A DNA stretch of 64,000 nucleotides from Paenibacillus agaridevorans. GTDB lineage: Bacteria; Bacillota; Bacilli; Paenibacillales; Paenibacillaceae. Below the pieces are notes generated by a model that saw only the letters and a list, made by a program, of their open reading frames with translations, did no database searches and was not told the DNA's origin. The stretch is taken from positions 41,195 through 105,194 of the forward strand of contig NZ_BDQX01000047.1 of assembly GCF_003112455.1 (NCBI RefSeq), in the 5' to 3' direction. Both the position numbers and the translations under genes were made by a program. This document shows, piece after piece, positions 42,766 through 52,635 of the stretch (position 1 is its first letter; every line of letters begins with the position of its first letter).

Positions 42766-44445
42766 ATGGGGAGAAAAAAAATGCGGACAAGACTGTCCGT
42801 ACTGGCATTCGTGCTGGCAGCGCTAGTAGCGCTCACCGGTTGTACTGGCAATAGCGGTACAGGCGGGAAAGGCAGTGGTGGTGGAGAAACAACGCCGCCA
42901 GTTTCAGAGGAAGGAGGCACGGAGCCGGAAGTATTGAGCTTTACAGTGTACCAGCCGTACTTTGGCGCTGAGACAGCCAGAGGCACGAGGGTCGATCAGG
43001 TCTGGCAAGAGATGATGGAGGAGTATTTGGGCGTGAAGCTGGACATTACCTGGGAAGAGCTTCCTTGGGGCGATTTTAATGAAAAGCGGCCTATTTATTT
43101 AGCTTCCGGCGAATTCGCGGATATTTTCCTGCTGAACAATGTTGATGAAGCGATTAAGGCCGGGGAGCGCGGGGCGTTGGTTGATTTGTCCACCAAGCTT
43201 GATCTGATGCCATATTCCAGAAAGTTTCTGGAAAGCGATCTGGGCTACGGTCCGGAAGTGAATAAAATCTCCACTCCGGAGGGCAAATTCTATACTTTCC
43301 CGAATGCAGGAGATTGGGCTTATCAGCCGGGAGGCCTCCCGCAATATGTGTATCGTTTCGATATTTTCCAAAAGCATAATATTCCGATTCCAGGGAATTT
43401 GGAGGAATACTATAACGCCGCTAAACGTTTGAAAGAGCTTTATCCGGACGCCTACCCCGTTGGTTCGGGTTTTGCGGGCAGCGATCCGAATTCGATCCAG
43501 AAGTCACTTTTTGAATTAAACCGTACATCAGCAGATATTTTCTTTAATGGCGACAAGTTTTTATTCGGTCCGATTGATGACAGCGCTGGTATTAAGCGGG
43601 TACTGGAGTACTTGAATAAGCTCTATGAGGAGAAACTGCTTGATCCTGAATTTTTCACCCAAACGAATGAGCAGCAGATCGAGAAAAGCCTGACGGGCAA
43701 AATCTTTATGATGCCCAATAGTTTCACGGGGTGGGCGGGAAATCATAACAAGAGCACAGAATATCCGCAAACTTGGGGCGTAGCCCGCCATCCGCTTAAT
43801 CTGGATGGAAAAGTTGGTTGGTATCAGACGCCAGCCGGAAAGGAAGTATTCAGGGGCAATACGGGACCTGTTATTTCTGCAAGTGCCGCCAACCAGGACC
43901 TGCTGATTAAATTAATGGACTACCAGTATTCGCCGGAGATGATCAATTTGTTTACTTGGGGTATTGAAGGCGAAACATATGTTGAAACGAATGGCGAGAA
44001 AAATTTTCTGGACGAGATTCTGTTGGCGGACGATCCGTATGGCGAGTTAGCGAAATTTGGTGTCAATACGTCAGGAAGTGTGCGTTCAGGCATTCAATGG
44101 GGGGCGCAAGCACTTGAGACGAGCGATAAAATTGCCGGCAAAATTCCGGTCTATGCGGACGGAAAATACTATGAAGAATACAATTATCTCTTTCACTCCC
44201 TGGGTTCAACTCCCGAAGCTACGAGTCCCATTCTGATGGGACCGTCCCTTGTATCGCTTTCTGCCGAAGAGCTTGAGTTGCGCGACAGCAATCTCGTGCC
44301 GATTAAAACGCATTTCGACGGCGAGAGCATTAGATTTATAACAGGCCAGCGCAAGTTCGATACCTGGGATAAATTTATCGAAGAGTTGAAAGGCATGGGC
44401 AACTACGAGGCGGTCACAACAATGTACAATGAAAAATTGAAGTAA
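42766..44445 (+). CDS. Lipoprotein extracellular solute-binding protein (LplA-like)
   Basis: 559 residues with a lipoprotein signal (LAFVLAALVALTGC, Cys at about residue 26) followed by a Gly/Ser/Thr-rich spacer (NSGTGGKGSGGGETTPP). The mature receptor has the LplA style: MEEYLGVKLDITWEELPWGDFNEKRPIYLASGEFADIFLLNN, DLMPYSRKFLESD, YVYRFDIFQKHNIPIPGNLEEYYNAAKRLKELYPDAYPVGSG. It should bind the oligosaccharide carried by the two upstream permeases. Hairpins flank it on both sides (42709 and 44452), so its mRNA segment may be selectively stabilised, as is common for receptors needed in excess. Confidence 0.9.
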   Translation: MGRKKMRTRLSVLAFVLAALVALTGCTGNSGTGGKGSGGGETTPPVSEEGGTEPEVLSFTVYQPYFGAETARGTRVDQVWQEMMEEYLGVKLDITWEELPWGDFNEKRPIYLASGEFADIFLLNNVDEAIKAGERGALVDLSTKLDLMPYSRKFLESDLGYGPEVNKISTPEGKFYTFPNAGDWAYQPGGLPQYVYRFDIFQKHNIPIPGNLEEYYNAAKRLKELYPDAYPVGSGFAGSDPNSIQKSLFELNRTSADIFFNGDKFLFGPIDDSAGIKRVLEYLNKLYEEKLLDPEFFTQTNEQQIEKSLTGKIFMMPNSFTGWAGNHNKSTEYPQTWGVARHPLNLDGKVGWYQTPAGKEVFRGNTGPVISASAANQDLLIKLMDYQYSPEMINLFTWGIEGETYVETNGEKNFLDEILLADDPYGELAKFGVNTSGSVRSGIQWGAQALETSDKIAGKIPVYADGKYYEEYNYLFHSLGSTPEATSPILMGPSLVSLSAEELELRDSNLVPIKTHFDGESIRFITGQRKFDTWDKFIEELKGMGNYEAVTTMYNEKLK

Positions 44446-44451
44446 TGGCGT

Positions 44452-44489
44452 GCAAGCCCTCTAACGCAAAAATCAGATAGAGGGCTTGC
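44452..44489 (+). other. Intercistronic hairpin after the LplA-like gene
   Basis: GCAAGCCCTCT (44452-44462) and AGAGGGCTTGC (44479-44489) form an 11-bp perfect stem with a 16-nt loop. No U-tract follows, which argues for read-through into the sialidase-like gene plus 3' protection of the SBP message. Confidence 0.65.
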
Positions 44490-44518
44490 GGACCATTTGA
44501 AGGGAAAGGAAGGTTAGA

Positions 44519-45631
44519 ATGACAGGGATTACAGTAATGAATGAGGGCATTTTGTACCGCAACCCACTCCCCCACGTCTATAGCAGGCATGCGTATTCTC
44601 CTTCGATAGTGGCAGGAAAAGAGGGGGAGTTGATTGCTTCGTTCGCAATCGGCCAAGCCTTTGAAGCCGAGGATTTGCACTCTTGCATAGCGCGTTCAGT
44701 GGATGGCGGAGAAACATGGGAATTTGAAGGGCGTTTATATTCCGGGACTATGGATCGTGTGACATCAGATGTGTGCAGGCTCTCCATTGGCGAGGAGGGG
44801 GAAATCGTAGCTTTCGTTATTCGCCATAATCGTTCCAGGCACGAGCAAGGACTTACAAATCCGGATAACATGGGGTTTGTCGATATCGAATTGCTGCTAT
44901 TCCGCTCCCGTGACGGCGGTCGCAGTTGGGGGGATCCTGAGGCGCTGAATCCTCCCCTTGTTGGCCCAGCCTTTGAGATGACGTCTCCGATCGTCCCTTT
45001 GCGTGATGGAAGCTGGCTTTTGCCCACCTCTACTTGGCGAGGATGGGATGGCCATTGTCCCAATGGCATGAGGATGGTAGCTTTGCAATCGGGTGATGGT
45101 GGCCATACATGGCCATCTTATCTTGATGTGATGGTGGATGAAAGTCAGGATATCATCTATTGGGAATCTAAAATCATAGAGTTGATAGACGGCAGGTTAT
45201 TGGCGGCAGCCTGGGCGTATGATGAGACAAATGCTTGCGATTTGCCCAATCAATATGCTTTATCCGAAGGAGTCGGAACACCCTTCTCTGCTCCGCGATC
45301 GACGGGGTTACTGGGACAAACTCTCAATATAATCCAACTGGAGAACGGAAAAATTCTAACGGTGTACCGGAGGATGGATGAGCCGGGTTTATGGGCCAAT
45401 ATCGCGAGGCTTGATGACGGGGATTGGATCAACGAACAGCAGGTGCCCTTGTGGGGCAAGCAGACCCTTGGGCTTACGGCGAGCGGACCGAACATGTCGC
45501 ATAATTTCACAGCATTGAAATTTGGCGCGCCTAGTCTGTGCCGATTGCAGGACGGCTCTTATTATGTTGTATTCTGGGCGGTTGAAGATGGTGTGAGCAA
45601 TATTCGCTGGCTGAAATTAAGCGTAGGATAA
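44519..45631 (+). CDS. Sialidase/BNR-repeat family protein
   Basis: 370 residues, no signal peptide, preceded by GGAAAGGAAGG. Three Asp-box (S-x-D-G-G-x-T/S-W) repeats are visible: SVDGGETW, SRDGGRSW, SGDGGHTW, spaced as in a six-bladed beta-propeller. An arginine in the first blade (HVYSRHAYSPSIV) and acidic residues in LIASFAI/ESKIIELIDGRL are candidates for the active site. True exo-sialidases carry the FRIP motif and an Arg triad, neither clearly present here, so the substrate may be another sugar (rhamnosidase-like or unsaturated uronic acid). It lies after the SBP gene in the ABC operon. Confidence 0.75.
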   Translation: MTGITVMNEGILYRNPLPHVYSRHAYSPSIVAGKEGELIASFAIGQAFEAEDLHSCIARSVDGGETWEFEGRLYSGTMDRVTSDVCRLSIGEEGEIVAFVIRHNRSRHEQGLTNPDNMGFVDIELLLFRSRDGGRSWGDPEALNPPLVGPAFEMTSPIVPLRDGSWLLPTSTWRGWDGHCPNGMRMVALQSGDGGHTWPSYLDVMVDESQDIIYWESKIIELIDGRLLAAAWAYDETNACDLPNQYALSEGVGTPFSAPRSTGLLGQTLNIIQLENGKILTVYRRMDEPGLWANIARLDDGDWINEQQVPLWGKQTLGLTASGPNMSHNFTALKFGAPSLCRLQDGSYYVVFWAVEDGVSNIRWLKLSVG

Positions 45632-45658
45632 CAATCTAACGATGTGGAGCTGCTAAAC

Positions 45659-47173
45659 ATGTACAAGAGCTATGCACGAAATGAAATTGTATTCGAGGAT
45701 GAATTGGTTTTGCTTGCCATCGATGATCATTCAATTCCGGCGACCAGAAATCTGCATCTACAGATGGAAAGGCCCGTCAAGCATGCGACCAACCCGGTTG
45801 TACGCAGGGGCAGCAAGGGGCAGCCGGATGCCCATCGTGCGTCATTGTTTGGAACTGTGCTCTATATCGACGGAAAATTCAGGATGTGGTATAACGCTTC
45901 GCCTGAAATTGATGCCAGCATCACGCTTAACGATGATTTCCCGGCACTGATTGCGTATGCTGAAAGCTCGGATGGGGTTAACTGGGAGAAGCCGAACCTC
46001 GGACTGGTAGAGTTTAACGGCAGTAAGGCGAATAATCTGGTGGAGATTGATGGAGGCGGCATCTTTTGCTGCGTATTGTATGAACCCGAGGCGGATGATC
46101 CCGAGCAAATGTACAAAATGGTGCTTGAAAAGTTTTATAGCCGATTTACGGGGTGGACGACAGAACGGGAACGAATTACGGGTTTCTTCACCAGTCCGGA
46201 TGGGTTGCGCTGGAAAGAGATTAGCGACAATCGTTTGATTTGCCAGCAATTAGAAGTGTCAACCTTGTATAAATTTAATCATCAATACTATCTGGGCGGT
46301 CATCAATATCGGCCAACCGTTGCGCTTCCAGAATCGCTTGATTGCGGTAGGGTGATGGTCACCTGGCGTTCGGAAAGATTCGACGCCTGGCCGGAAGAGA
46401 GGGCGATCAGCTTCTATAAGCCGATGCGTACAAGCAAGCCGGGTTCCTCCTGGGACGGAGAGGAGGTTCATATGGGGGCGGCCGTCTGGAGCAGGGGCAA
46501 TGTATGTATTGGCGTATACGGGCAATGGCATACGCCGGAAGATGGAAGCGAAGCTCAGGTGGCGGTCGATTTGGGTCTTGTGGTGAGCAATGACGGGCTT
46601 CACTTTCGAGAGCCGGCGCCGGGATATTCTTTTCTCGAGCGGGATCAAGAGAAGGGCTGGGATCGCGAGGCCTCGGCAGAGGATGGCGATAACATTTTGC
46701 TGGTACAAGGAAATGCATTCGTCAATGTAAATGATAAAACCTATTTCTGGTACACCGCATCTACGGCAGGTGGCAATTTACTATCCGTCCATGAGAACAT
46801 CGGGCTGGCGACATTGCGCAGAGACGGCTTCGGCTATTTGTCGCTTACTCCGGAGGCGCAAGAGGGGAGTCTGGCGACATGCCTGATTGAACTGGAGCAG
46901 AGGGCCGGCCTGTACTTGAACGTGGATACAGGTATTGATTCCGAGATTAAGGTTGAACTGGTTAGGGAAGGCGGTCTTGCAACCGTGCCGGGTTACGGCG
47001 TGGCAGATATTCTGCCGGTTATCGATAGCGGAATCAGGAGCTGTGTTTCTCGCAGCAATGGCAAGCCGCTGGAACTGCCGGTAGGGACGAAGTTTGCTAT
47101 CCGCCTGCATATTCGCGGACCGGTCAAGCTTTATGCGATGTATATTGCAAATCCATTCAAGTCCACTATGTAG
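45659..47173 (+). CDS. GH32/GH43-like five-bladed propeller protein
   Basis: 504 residues from ATG 45659, with GTGGAG 9 nt upstream; GTG 45644 is an alternative start. The fold has the signature of GH32/GH43-type propellers: HRASLFGTVLYIDGKFRMWYNASPE, IAYAESSDGVNWEKPNLGLVEFNGSKANNL, GFFTSPDGLRWKEISDN, YYLGGHQYRP, and a C-terminal beta sandwich (EQRAGLYLNVDTGIDSEIKVELV). In these families catalysis uses three acidic residues spread over the blades, which I cannot place with certainty. No signal peptide is seen, suggesting action on an imported glycoside, probably the one bound by the LplA-like receptor. Confidence 0.65.
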   Translation: MYKSYARNEIVFEDELVLLAIDDHSIPATRNLHLQMERPVKHATNPVVRRGSKGQPDAHRASLFGTVLYIDGKFRMWYNASPEIDASITLNDDFPALIAYAESSDGVNWEKPNLGLVEFNGSKANNLVEIDGGGIFCCVLYEPEADDPEQMYKMVLEKFYSRFTGWTTERERITGFFTSPDGLRWKEISDNRLICQQLEVSTLYKFNHQYYLGGHQYRPTVALPESLDCGRVMVTWRSERFDAWPEERAISFYKPMRTSKPGSSWDGEEVHMGAAVWSRGNVCIGVYGQWHTPEDGSEAQVAVDLGLVVSNDGLHFREPAPGYSFLERDQEKGWDREASAEDGDNILLVQGNAFVNVNDKTYFWYTASTAGGNLLSVHENIGLATLRRDGFGYLSLTPEAQEGSLATCLIELEQRAGLYLNVDTGIDSEIKVELVREGGLATVPGYGVADILPVIDSGIRSCVSRSNGKPLELPVGTKFAIRLHIRGPVKLYAMYIANPFKSTM

Positions 47174-47188
47174 CGGAGGGATGAATGA

Positions 47189-50100
47189 ATGAAAAAAAGA
47201 GGATTGGCGATCTTGCTCGCCTGGATGATGACGGTTTACTTGCTGCCGGACTATCCCGCAGCCGCACAACAAAGCCATTTGCAGGAGAGCCCGATGGAGG
47301 TGCTCATTGCTGATTCGCTATCTATTGGCAGCAGCGGCAGCGGTCGGGTCGCAAATGCGCCGCTTAATGGGGCAGTGACCGAGGCTGGCGCGCGGACCTG
47401 GATAGGCAATGGCGGGTTCGCCTTCACCGAAAGCGGCGGAGATAGCTATGCTACAAGCATTTATTCGTTATCCGCGACGGCGTTTGTCCCTTACATCCCC
47501 GGTTCTTCCAAAGCAAGCGTGAAACTGGAAGTCAAACCGGCCGGCGCGGGCTGGTCGGCAGTCGGCTTCAGCGGGAGCAATGCCCCGTTCCCGGCGAGTG
47601 GCCAACTCTGGGCTCTTCTGGGTGAAACAGGCAGCTACATCCTGTATGCGGACGGCACTGCAAACCTGTTGGCTCAAGGGACCCTAACAAACTTCGACGC
47701 GCAGCGATATACAAAACTCAAGGTGGAGTATGATGCGGAATTGGAGGAGGTCTCGCTGTGGGCAGACGGGATTGTGCTGGCTGAAGGCGTGGACTTAAGT
47801 GTTCTGGGTTCCTTTGAGCCGGATATCCAGTATGCGGGATTTGGGACTGATACGCAGACAATTGGCGGGACCGCATTTGCCAACTTTCTAGTGAAGGAAC
47901 AGGCGGCGAATGTGTTGCCGCTCGTTATCTTCGATTCTTTCGGGGCAGACGGAATCGCCCGGAAAGCGGGCGATAGCCTGAACAATTCACTTACGGAAGC
48001 GGGCAACCGCACGTGGGAATCCAGCTACCAACTGTCCTTTAACGGAACGGGCAATGCCGGTTTCCTGACGGTTAACGCATCTGGCGGACGATTCGGGATG
48101 GTGCCATATGAGCCGGCTGGAAGCGTGTCCGCCATTGAGGCTGATATTCGTCCTGCGGGCTTGAACGGCTGGTCGGCATTCGGCTTTTCCAGCGAACCCT
48201 CTGCATTATGGTCCTACGGCCAGGTATGGATGAGCATCCGCGAAGACGGCTACTATGTCTTGTTTGCGGATGCGACCAGACAAGTGCTGGCGAACGGTAC
48301 TGTAGCCGGGTTTGATGCCGGCGGTTATACGAGGCTCCGCTTGGAATTGGATCATGTCGCTGGCACTGCTTCGGCCTGGATTGGCGGGCAACAGGTTGTT
48401 AACGAGGTTACCGTACCTGAGCATGCCGCATTCAGCCTTAATGTCCAGTATGCAGGAGTCATGGTAGACACACAAACACCGCAAGTGGTGGCCTTCAAAA
48501 ACTTTGCGGTATATGGAGAGGCGCTGCCTGTACCGCCGGAGTATCCAGACAATATCGAGCAGCCGGAGGAAAGCGATTTTCCGCTGGGCGTGTTTGAGGA
48601 CGCCAATCTGTATCAGGGAAGTAAAAAGAATTTCCGGAATTTGATTGCGGATCTGCATGGGCAAGGTTTTGACTCCATCATGATGGCAAATGGGGATGTC
48701 AATCGAGACCACGCGATGCTGGAGGCGACGGATCGATATGGGCTGGGAGTGTACCTGCATGCTGCGTATAATCTGGGCGATTATGTGCATTACGGCAACG
48801 CGGACATTGCAGAAGCGCGAACCGTTGCGGCCGGAATTGTCGATCGGGTGGCAGATCGTCCCAGCGTCAAGGGCATCAATCTGTCGGATGAACCGACGAT
48901 TGACCTGGTGCAAAACCATGACTTGCTCAGCCAGGCGTTCCGCGAGCAGGACAGCGGGCTGATTATCACGACGCCGCTGATAGGCTTTGACCGCGTAGGG
49001 CCAATGTTTGCTTCAACGACGCAGGATGTCATGCTTATCGATATTTATTCGCTGGCCAAAGCGAATCGAATTGGCAATTTCAATATGAACAACTATGGTT
49101 ATCCGGCATGGAATTTCCTCAGCTATTTGCGCGAAGTGACGAAGAACAAGCCGGAGGAAACGCCGTTATGGATCATCTTGCAAGCGTTTGGTACTGGTGG
49201 GGAACGGAGCTCACGCTTCGATATTCGTTCGCCGATTGCCGAAGAGGTGCGCGTGCAGAACTGGTTGGCCATCGGGGAAGGGGCAAAGGGAATCTTTTGG
49301 TTTCTGTACACCTCGATCCCGGGCTCATCGCTGATCGGTATGGATGCGGACCCTGAGGTGCGGGAGGAGGTAGTGGATCTGGTCGAACGCGTGAAGCCGC
49401 TTCGGCCGCTGCTGCTGGATGCTAAGAAGGATAAGGAACGCTTCACCGTCCAGGCAACCGGCGGCGCCGTCCCTTATATCAGCACGCTCGTTAGCGAGAA
49501 TGGGGAGCATACGTATGCGGTGGCTGTAAACATGGATGCTGAAGCGTCTCAGCAGCTAACCATCGATTCCACGTATTTTACCGGTCAGTTGCGCAACCTG
49601 GAAACCGACCAGCTCTATCCACTGGGCTCGGCCATTACGTTCGCGGCAGGGGACGGGCAAATCTATGAAGTGGTTCCGGAAACAACGAATGCAGAGCCGG
49701 AAGTAATCCTTACAGCCCCGACCGGCGGCGACGCTTCCCCGGTGAACGGTGTAATTACGCTTACCGCAGCGGTTACGGATGACGGGACAGTGGCGGAAGT
49801 CATGTATTATGCAAACGGGCAAGCGATTGGAACCGGTACAGGGCCGAACTGGAGCTTCGCATGGCAGGGCGCAACGGCAGGCAGCTATATGCTTACGGCG
49901 ATTGCGACGGACAATCTGGGCGCGCAAGGCGAGTCCCAGCCAGTAGCCATCATGGTTTCAGGGGCATTGAATGAGCTGAGCAATCCATCCTTCGAGGCGA
50001 TAGCCGGCGGCAGTCAGCCTGCAGAATGGATGGTCGCCAGCGGCGTTGGGTTGGCAACGGATGAACCCCATACGGGTGTCATGGCCTTGTTTGCCCAGGG

Positions 50101-52609
50101 AGCGCTCAGCGGTACGCTGGTTTCCCAGGAAGTCGAGCTTATGCCAGGCAAGGAATACGAACTCAGCGGGTGGATCAAGACGGATGGGGTAAAGGGAAGC
50201 GGTTTTTCTTTGCAATACCGGCAAGAGTCGCCAACCTCCAATATACATGAGACAACCCCTATTTATGGGACCTCTGATTGGCAGCGGAAGAGTATAACAT
50301 TCATGGCTCCTTCCTATGCAACGAGCGGCAAAGTGTCCGTGACGGCAAATGTGCCGTACGGGGCAGGGAAAGTGTGGATCGATAATATAAGCCTGGTCCC
50401 GACCGGGCGCGAGGAACTTTCCGATGGACTGGAGCTTCACCTCTCATTTGATGAGTACAATAATACGCAAACCATTTCATATGACGTCTCAGGCAACGGG
50501 AGACACGCCGACCTTGTGGCCAACGATGACGATTTGTTTACGCCAGTGCCTACGTTCTTCTCAGGGAAGGTAGGGAGCAACACACTGTTCATGCAGGGAA
50601 GCGACCACTACGTAGAGGTTGCGCCTGGCTTCGGTCTTGACGCTGCAGGCAGCTTTACAATTGCCGGGTGGGTCAAACCGGAAGATTCCTTAAGGGCTCA
50701 GACCATTTATTCCGATGGACATGGCTTGGAAATTCAATTGGCGGAGCATCAGCTCCGCGGAAGGCTCAAAGGTAGCGGTGATACGGAGTGGGCGACCATC
50801 GACGGCGGAATGTTGTCTTCGGATACTTGGTACCATGTTGTCGCGACCTATGAGCCAAGCGGCGGCATTAAGCTATATGTGAACGGGCAGTTGGTGGCAG
50901 AGGAAAACAGCTATGTATATAATAGCGCGGCAGATGGCAGGCACTTGTTCGGTCAGACGCCTGGCGTTGCTGCTACAACCTATTGGGGGCTGTTGGACGA
51001 CGCTCGCATCTACAGCCGGGCACTTGCACCAAGGGAAATCCTGCGGCTGGCGGAGGTGGATGAACACCATGAGTTGCGTTTCGAAACGAATGGCGGCAAC
51101 GCGATTTCCGCGATATATGTGAACCATGGCATGGCAGTGACAGCACCGGCGACGCCTGTCCGGGCGGGCTTCAGTTTCGGCGGCTGGTATACCGATCCAG
51201 CACTCACTATGCAGCATGATTTCGGCACCCCTTTGCTTGCTGATCTTACGTTGTTTGCAAAGTGGATTGCTCTGCCAGGCGGGTATGGCAGTGGGAACGG
51301 TACGGGGAATGGCAGCGGCGCAGGGCAGGAAGGGGAAGGCACGGCGGCAATTTTGATCAACGGCAATGCTGTGGCAGAAGGCACGCAAGAAATTAGCGAG
51401 CGGGCTGGGCATAAGGTGGCCAAGATTACAGTTAGCCCAGTTCAAGAGCAGGCATTGTTGCAAGCAGCAGGGCAAGGAGCAGAGATTATAATAACCGTTA
51501 CGGAGAATGCGGATATCGTAATCGGACAGTTGAGCGGGAGCATGATCGCCAAGTTGTTTAGGCAGCAGAGCGCCATTACGGTAGAAGCGCCGGTTGCATC
51601 CTTTACATTGCCGGCTGGGAGCTTGGATATTGCTTGGTTAGGACAACAATTGGGGGCGGCGGACCTGCAAGAAGTTACGGTTAGCATTTCCGTCTCTCGG
51701 ACGACAGCCGAGCAATCTGCCTTGGTCGGACAAGGGGCGTCTGCAGGGGGATTTGAATTGGTCGCCCCTGTCGTCCAATTTAACGTATCAGCCAGCTACG
51801 ATGGCCGTGAAGTTTCCGTAGAGCTGATGCCAGCCTATGTACAATACAAGCTGGACATTACTGATCTGAAGGAGGGAGAAGCGCCGATTACCGGAGTATC
51901 AATCGGAGCAAAGGGTAAAGCAAGACATATTCCAACCCGGGTGGCGACAACCGCCAATGGCGGGAAACAGGCGATTCTGTCCAGCATGTCAGGCGGGATG
52001 GTGGCTGTAGTCAGGCACCCGGCGGTGTTTACTGATGTACAAGGCCATTGGTCGGAGCAAGAAGTGAACGGTCTGGGATCACGCCTAGTCATAAACGGAA
52101 ACCAAGATGGGAGATTCATGCCAGACTCAGCGATTACTCGCGCGGAATTTACGGCCATTGTGATCCGCGCTCTCGGTCTGGGAGAGCCTGATGTGGTGGA
52201 GGCGCAGTTTGCGGATGTGCCGCAACAAGCCTGGTATAGCGGCGCTATTGCTACAGCCTATCACTATGGCTTGATTAACGGCTTTGCTGGCGAAGGGTTC
52301 CGCCCGGAAGCGGAAATCAGTCGAGAGCAGGCGATGACCATTATCGCCAGAGCGATGGCATTTCCCGGGCTTCCTGTACAGTTTGTACAAATGGCAGGCG
52401 AGAGCGGTGACGGAGATTGGAACTTGGCGCGATTTGCTGACTACAGAGAAGTGTCGCCTTGGGCTGCAAATCGTATTTCAGGCTTATTGCAGGCGTCTAT
52501 TGTCGAAGGTAATAGTCTGGGCAATTTGTCTCCGAAGGCACTGCTGACCAGGGCAGAGACGGTCGCCATGATTGGGCGGTTGTTGCGGCAGACCGGATTA
52601 ATCAACTAG
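47189..52609 (+). CDS. 1806-aa secreted SLH-anchored multi-domain protein with GH-like barrel
   Basis: Signal peptide at 1-28 (LAILLAWMMTVYLLPDYPAAAQ). Domains in order: two tandem beta-sandwiches of about 200 residues each, clearly duplicates (about 33-235 and 245-455); a TIM barrel with DSIMMANGDVNRDHAMLEATDRYGLG and GAKGIFWFLYTS (about 465-735); an Ig-like domain (about 837-925); a CBM4/9-like domain (about 926-1075); LamG (about 1078-1288); a Listeria-Bacteroides-type repeat (about 1291-1363); a Gly-rich linker; a beta-rich domain (about 1385-1590); and three SLH domains (about 1613-1806). It should be wall-anchored and bind or cut a complex glycan. The catalytic residues of the barrel are not obvious. 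It lies 15 bp after the propeller gene. Confidence 0.85.
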   Translation: MKKRGLAILLAWMMTVYLLPDYPAAAQQSHLQESPMEVLIADSLSIGSSGSGRVANAPLNGAVTEAGARTWIGNGGFAFTESGGDSYATSIYSLSATAFVPYIPGSSKASVKLEVKPAGAGWSAVGFSGSNAPFPASGQLWALLGETGSYILYADGTANLLAQGTLTNFDAQRYTKLKVEYDAELEEVSLWADGIVLAEGVDLSVLGSFEPDIQYAGFGTDTQTIGGTAFANFLVKEQAANVLPLVIFDSFGADGIARKAGDSLNNSLTEAGNRTWESSYQLSFNGTGNAGFLTVNASGGRFGMVPYEPAGSVSAIEADIRPAGLNGWSAFGFSSEPSALWSYGQVWMSIREDGYYVLFADATRQVLANGTVAGFDAGGYTRLRLELDHVAGTASAWIGGQQVVNEVTVPEHAAFSLNVQYAGVMVDTQTPQVVAFKNFAVYGEALPVPPEYPDNIEQPEESDFPLGVFEDANLYQGSKKNFRNLIADLHGQGFDSIMMANGDVNRDHAMLEATDRYGLGVYLHAAYNLGDYVHYGNADIAEARTVAAGIVDRVADRPSVKGINLSDEPTIDLVQNHDLLSQAFREQDSGLIITTPLIGFDRVGPMFASTTQDVMLIDIYSLAKANRIGNFNMNNYGYPAWNFLSYLREVTKNKPEETPLWIILQAFGTGGERSSRFDIRSPIAEEVRVQNWLAIGEGAKGIFWFLYTSIPGSSLIGMDADPEVREEVVDLVERVKPLRPLLLDAKKDKERFTVQATGGAVPYISTLVSENGEHTYAVAVNMDAEASQQLTIDSTYFTGQLRNLETDQLYPLGSAITFAAGDGQIYEVVPETTNAEPEVILTAPTGGDASPVNGVITLTAAVTDDGTVAEVMYYANGQAIGTGTGPNWSFAWQGATAGSYMLTAIATDNLGAQGESQPVAIMVSGALNELSNPSFEAIAGGSQPAEWMVASGVGLATDEPHTGVMALFAQGALSGTLVSQEVELMPGKEYELSGWIKTDGVKGSGFSLQYRQESPTSNIHETTPIYGTSDWQRKSITFMAPSYATSGKVSVTANVPYGAGKVWIDNISLVPTGREELSDGLELHLSFDEYNNTQTISYDVSGNGRHADLVANDDDLFTPVPTFFSGKVGSNTLFMQGSDHYVEVAPGFGLDAAGSFTIAGWVKPEDSLRAQTIYSDGHGLEIQLAEHQLRGRLKGSGDTEWATIDGGMLSSDTWYHVVATYEPSGGIKLYVNGQLVAEENSYVYNSAADGRHLFGQTPGVAATTYWGLLDDARIYSRALAPREILRLAEVDEHHELRFETNGGNAISAIYVNHGMAVTAPATPVRAGFSFGGWYTDPALTMQHDFGTPLLADLTLFAKWIALPGGYGSGNGTGNGSGAGQEGEGTAAILINGNAVAEGTQEISERAGHKVAKITVSPVQEQALLQAAGQGAEIIITVTENADIVIGQLSGSMIAKLFRQQSAITVEAPVASFTLPAGSLDIAWLGQQLGAADLQEVTVSISVSRTTAEQSALVGQGASAGGFELVAPVVQFNVSASYDGREVSVELMPAYVQYKLDITDLKEGEAPITGVSIGAKGKARHIPTRVATTANGGKQAILSSMSGGMVAVVRHPAVFTDVQGHWSEQEVNGLGSRLVINGNQDGRFMPDSAITRAEFTAIVIRALGLGEPDVVEAQFADVPQQAWYSGAIATAYHYGLINGFAGEGFRPEAEISREQAMTIIARAMAFPGLPVQFVQMAGESGDGDWNLARFADYREVSPWAANRISGLLQASIVEGNSLGNLSPKALLTRAETVAMIGRLLRQTGLIN

Positions 52610-52635
52610 CAGAAGACCAACAGGAGGCATAGACA

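Noticed and set aside
40898..44445. A missing ATPase as a sign of a broken transporter
   Set aside because: CUT1 systems of Bacillales normally share an MsmX-type ATPase encoded elsewhere.
44519..45631. True exo-sialidase (nanH)
   Set aside because: Asp boxes are clear but the FRIP motif and arginine triad are not, and no sialic acid catabolic genes are nearby.
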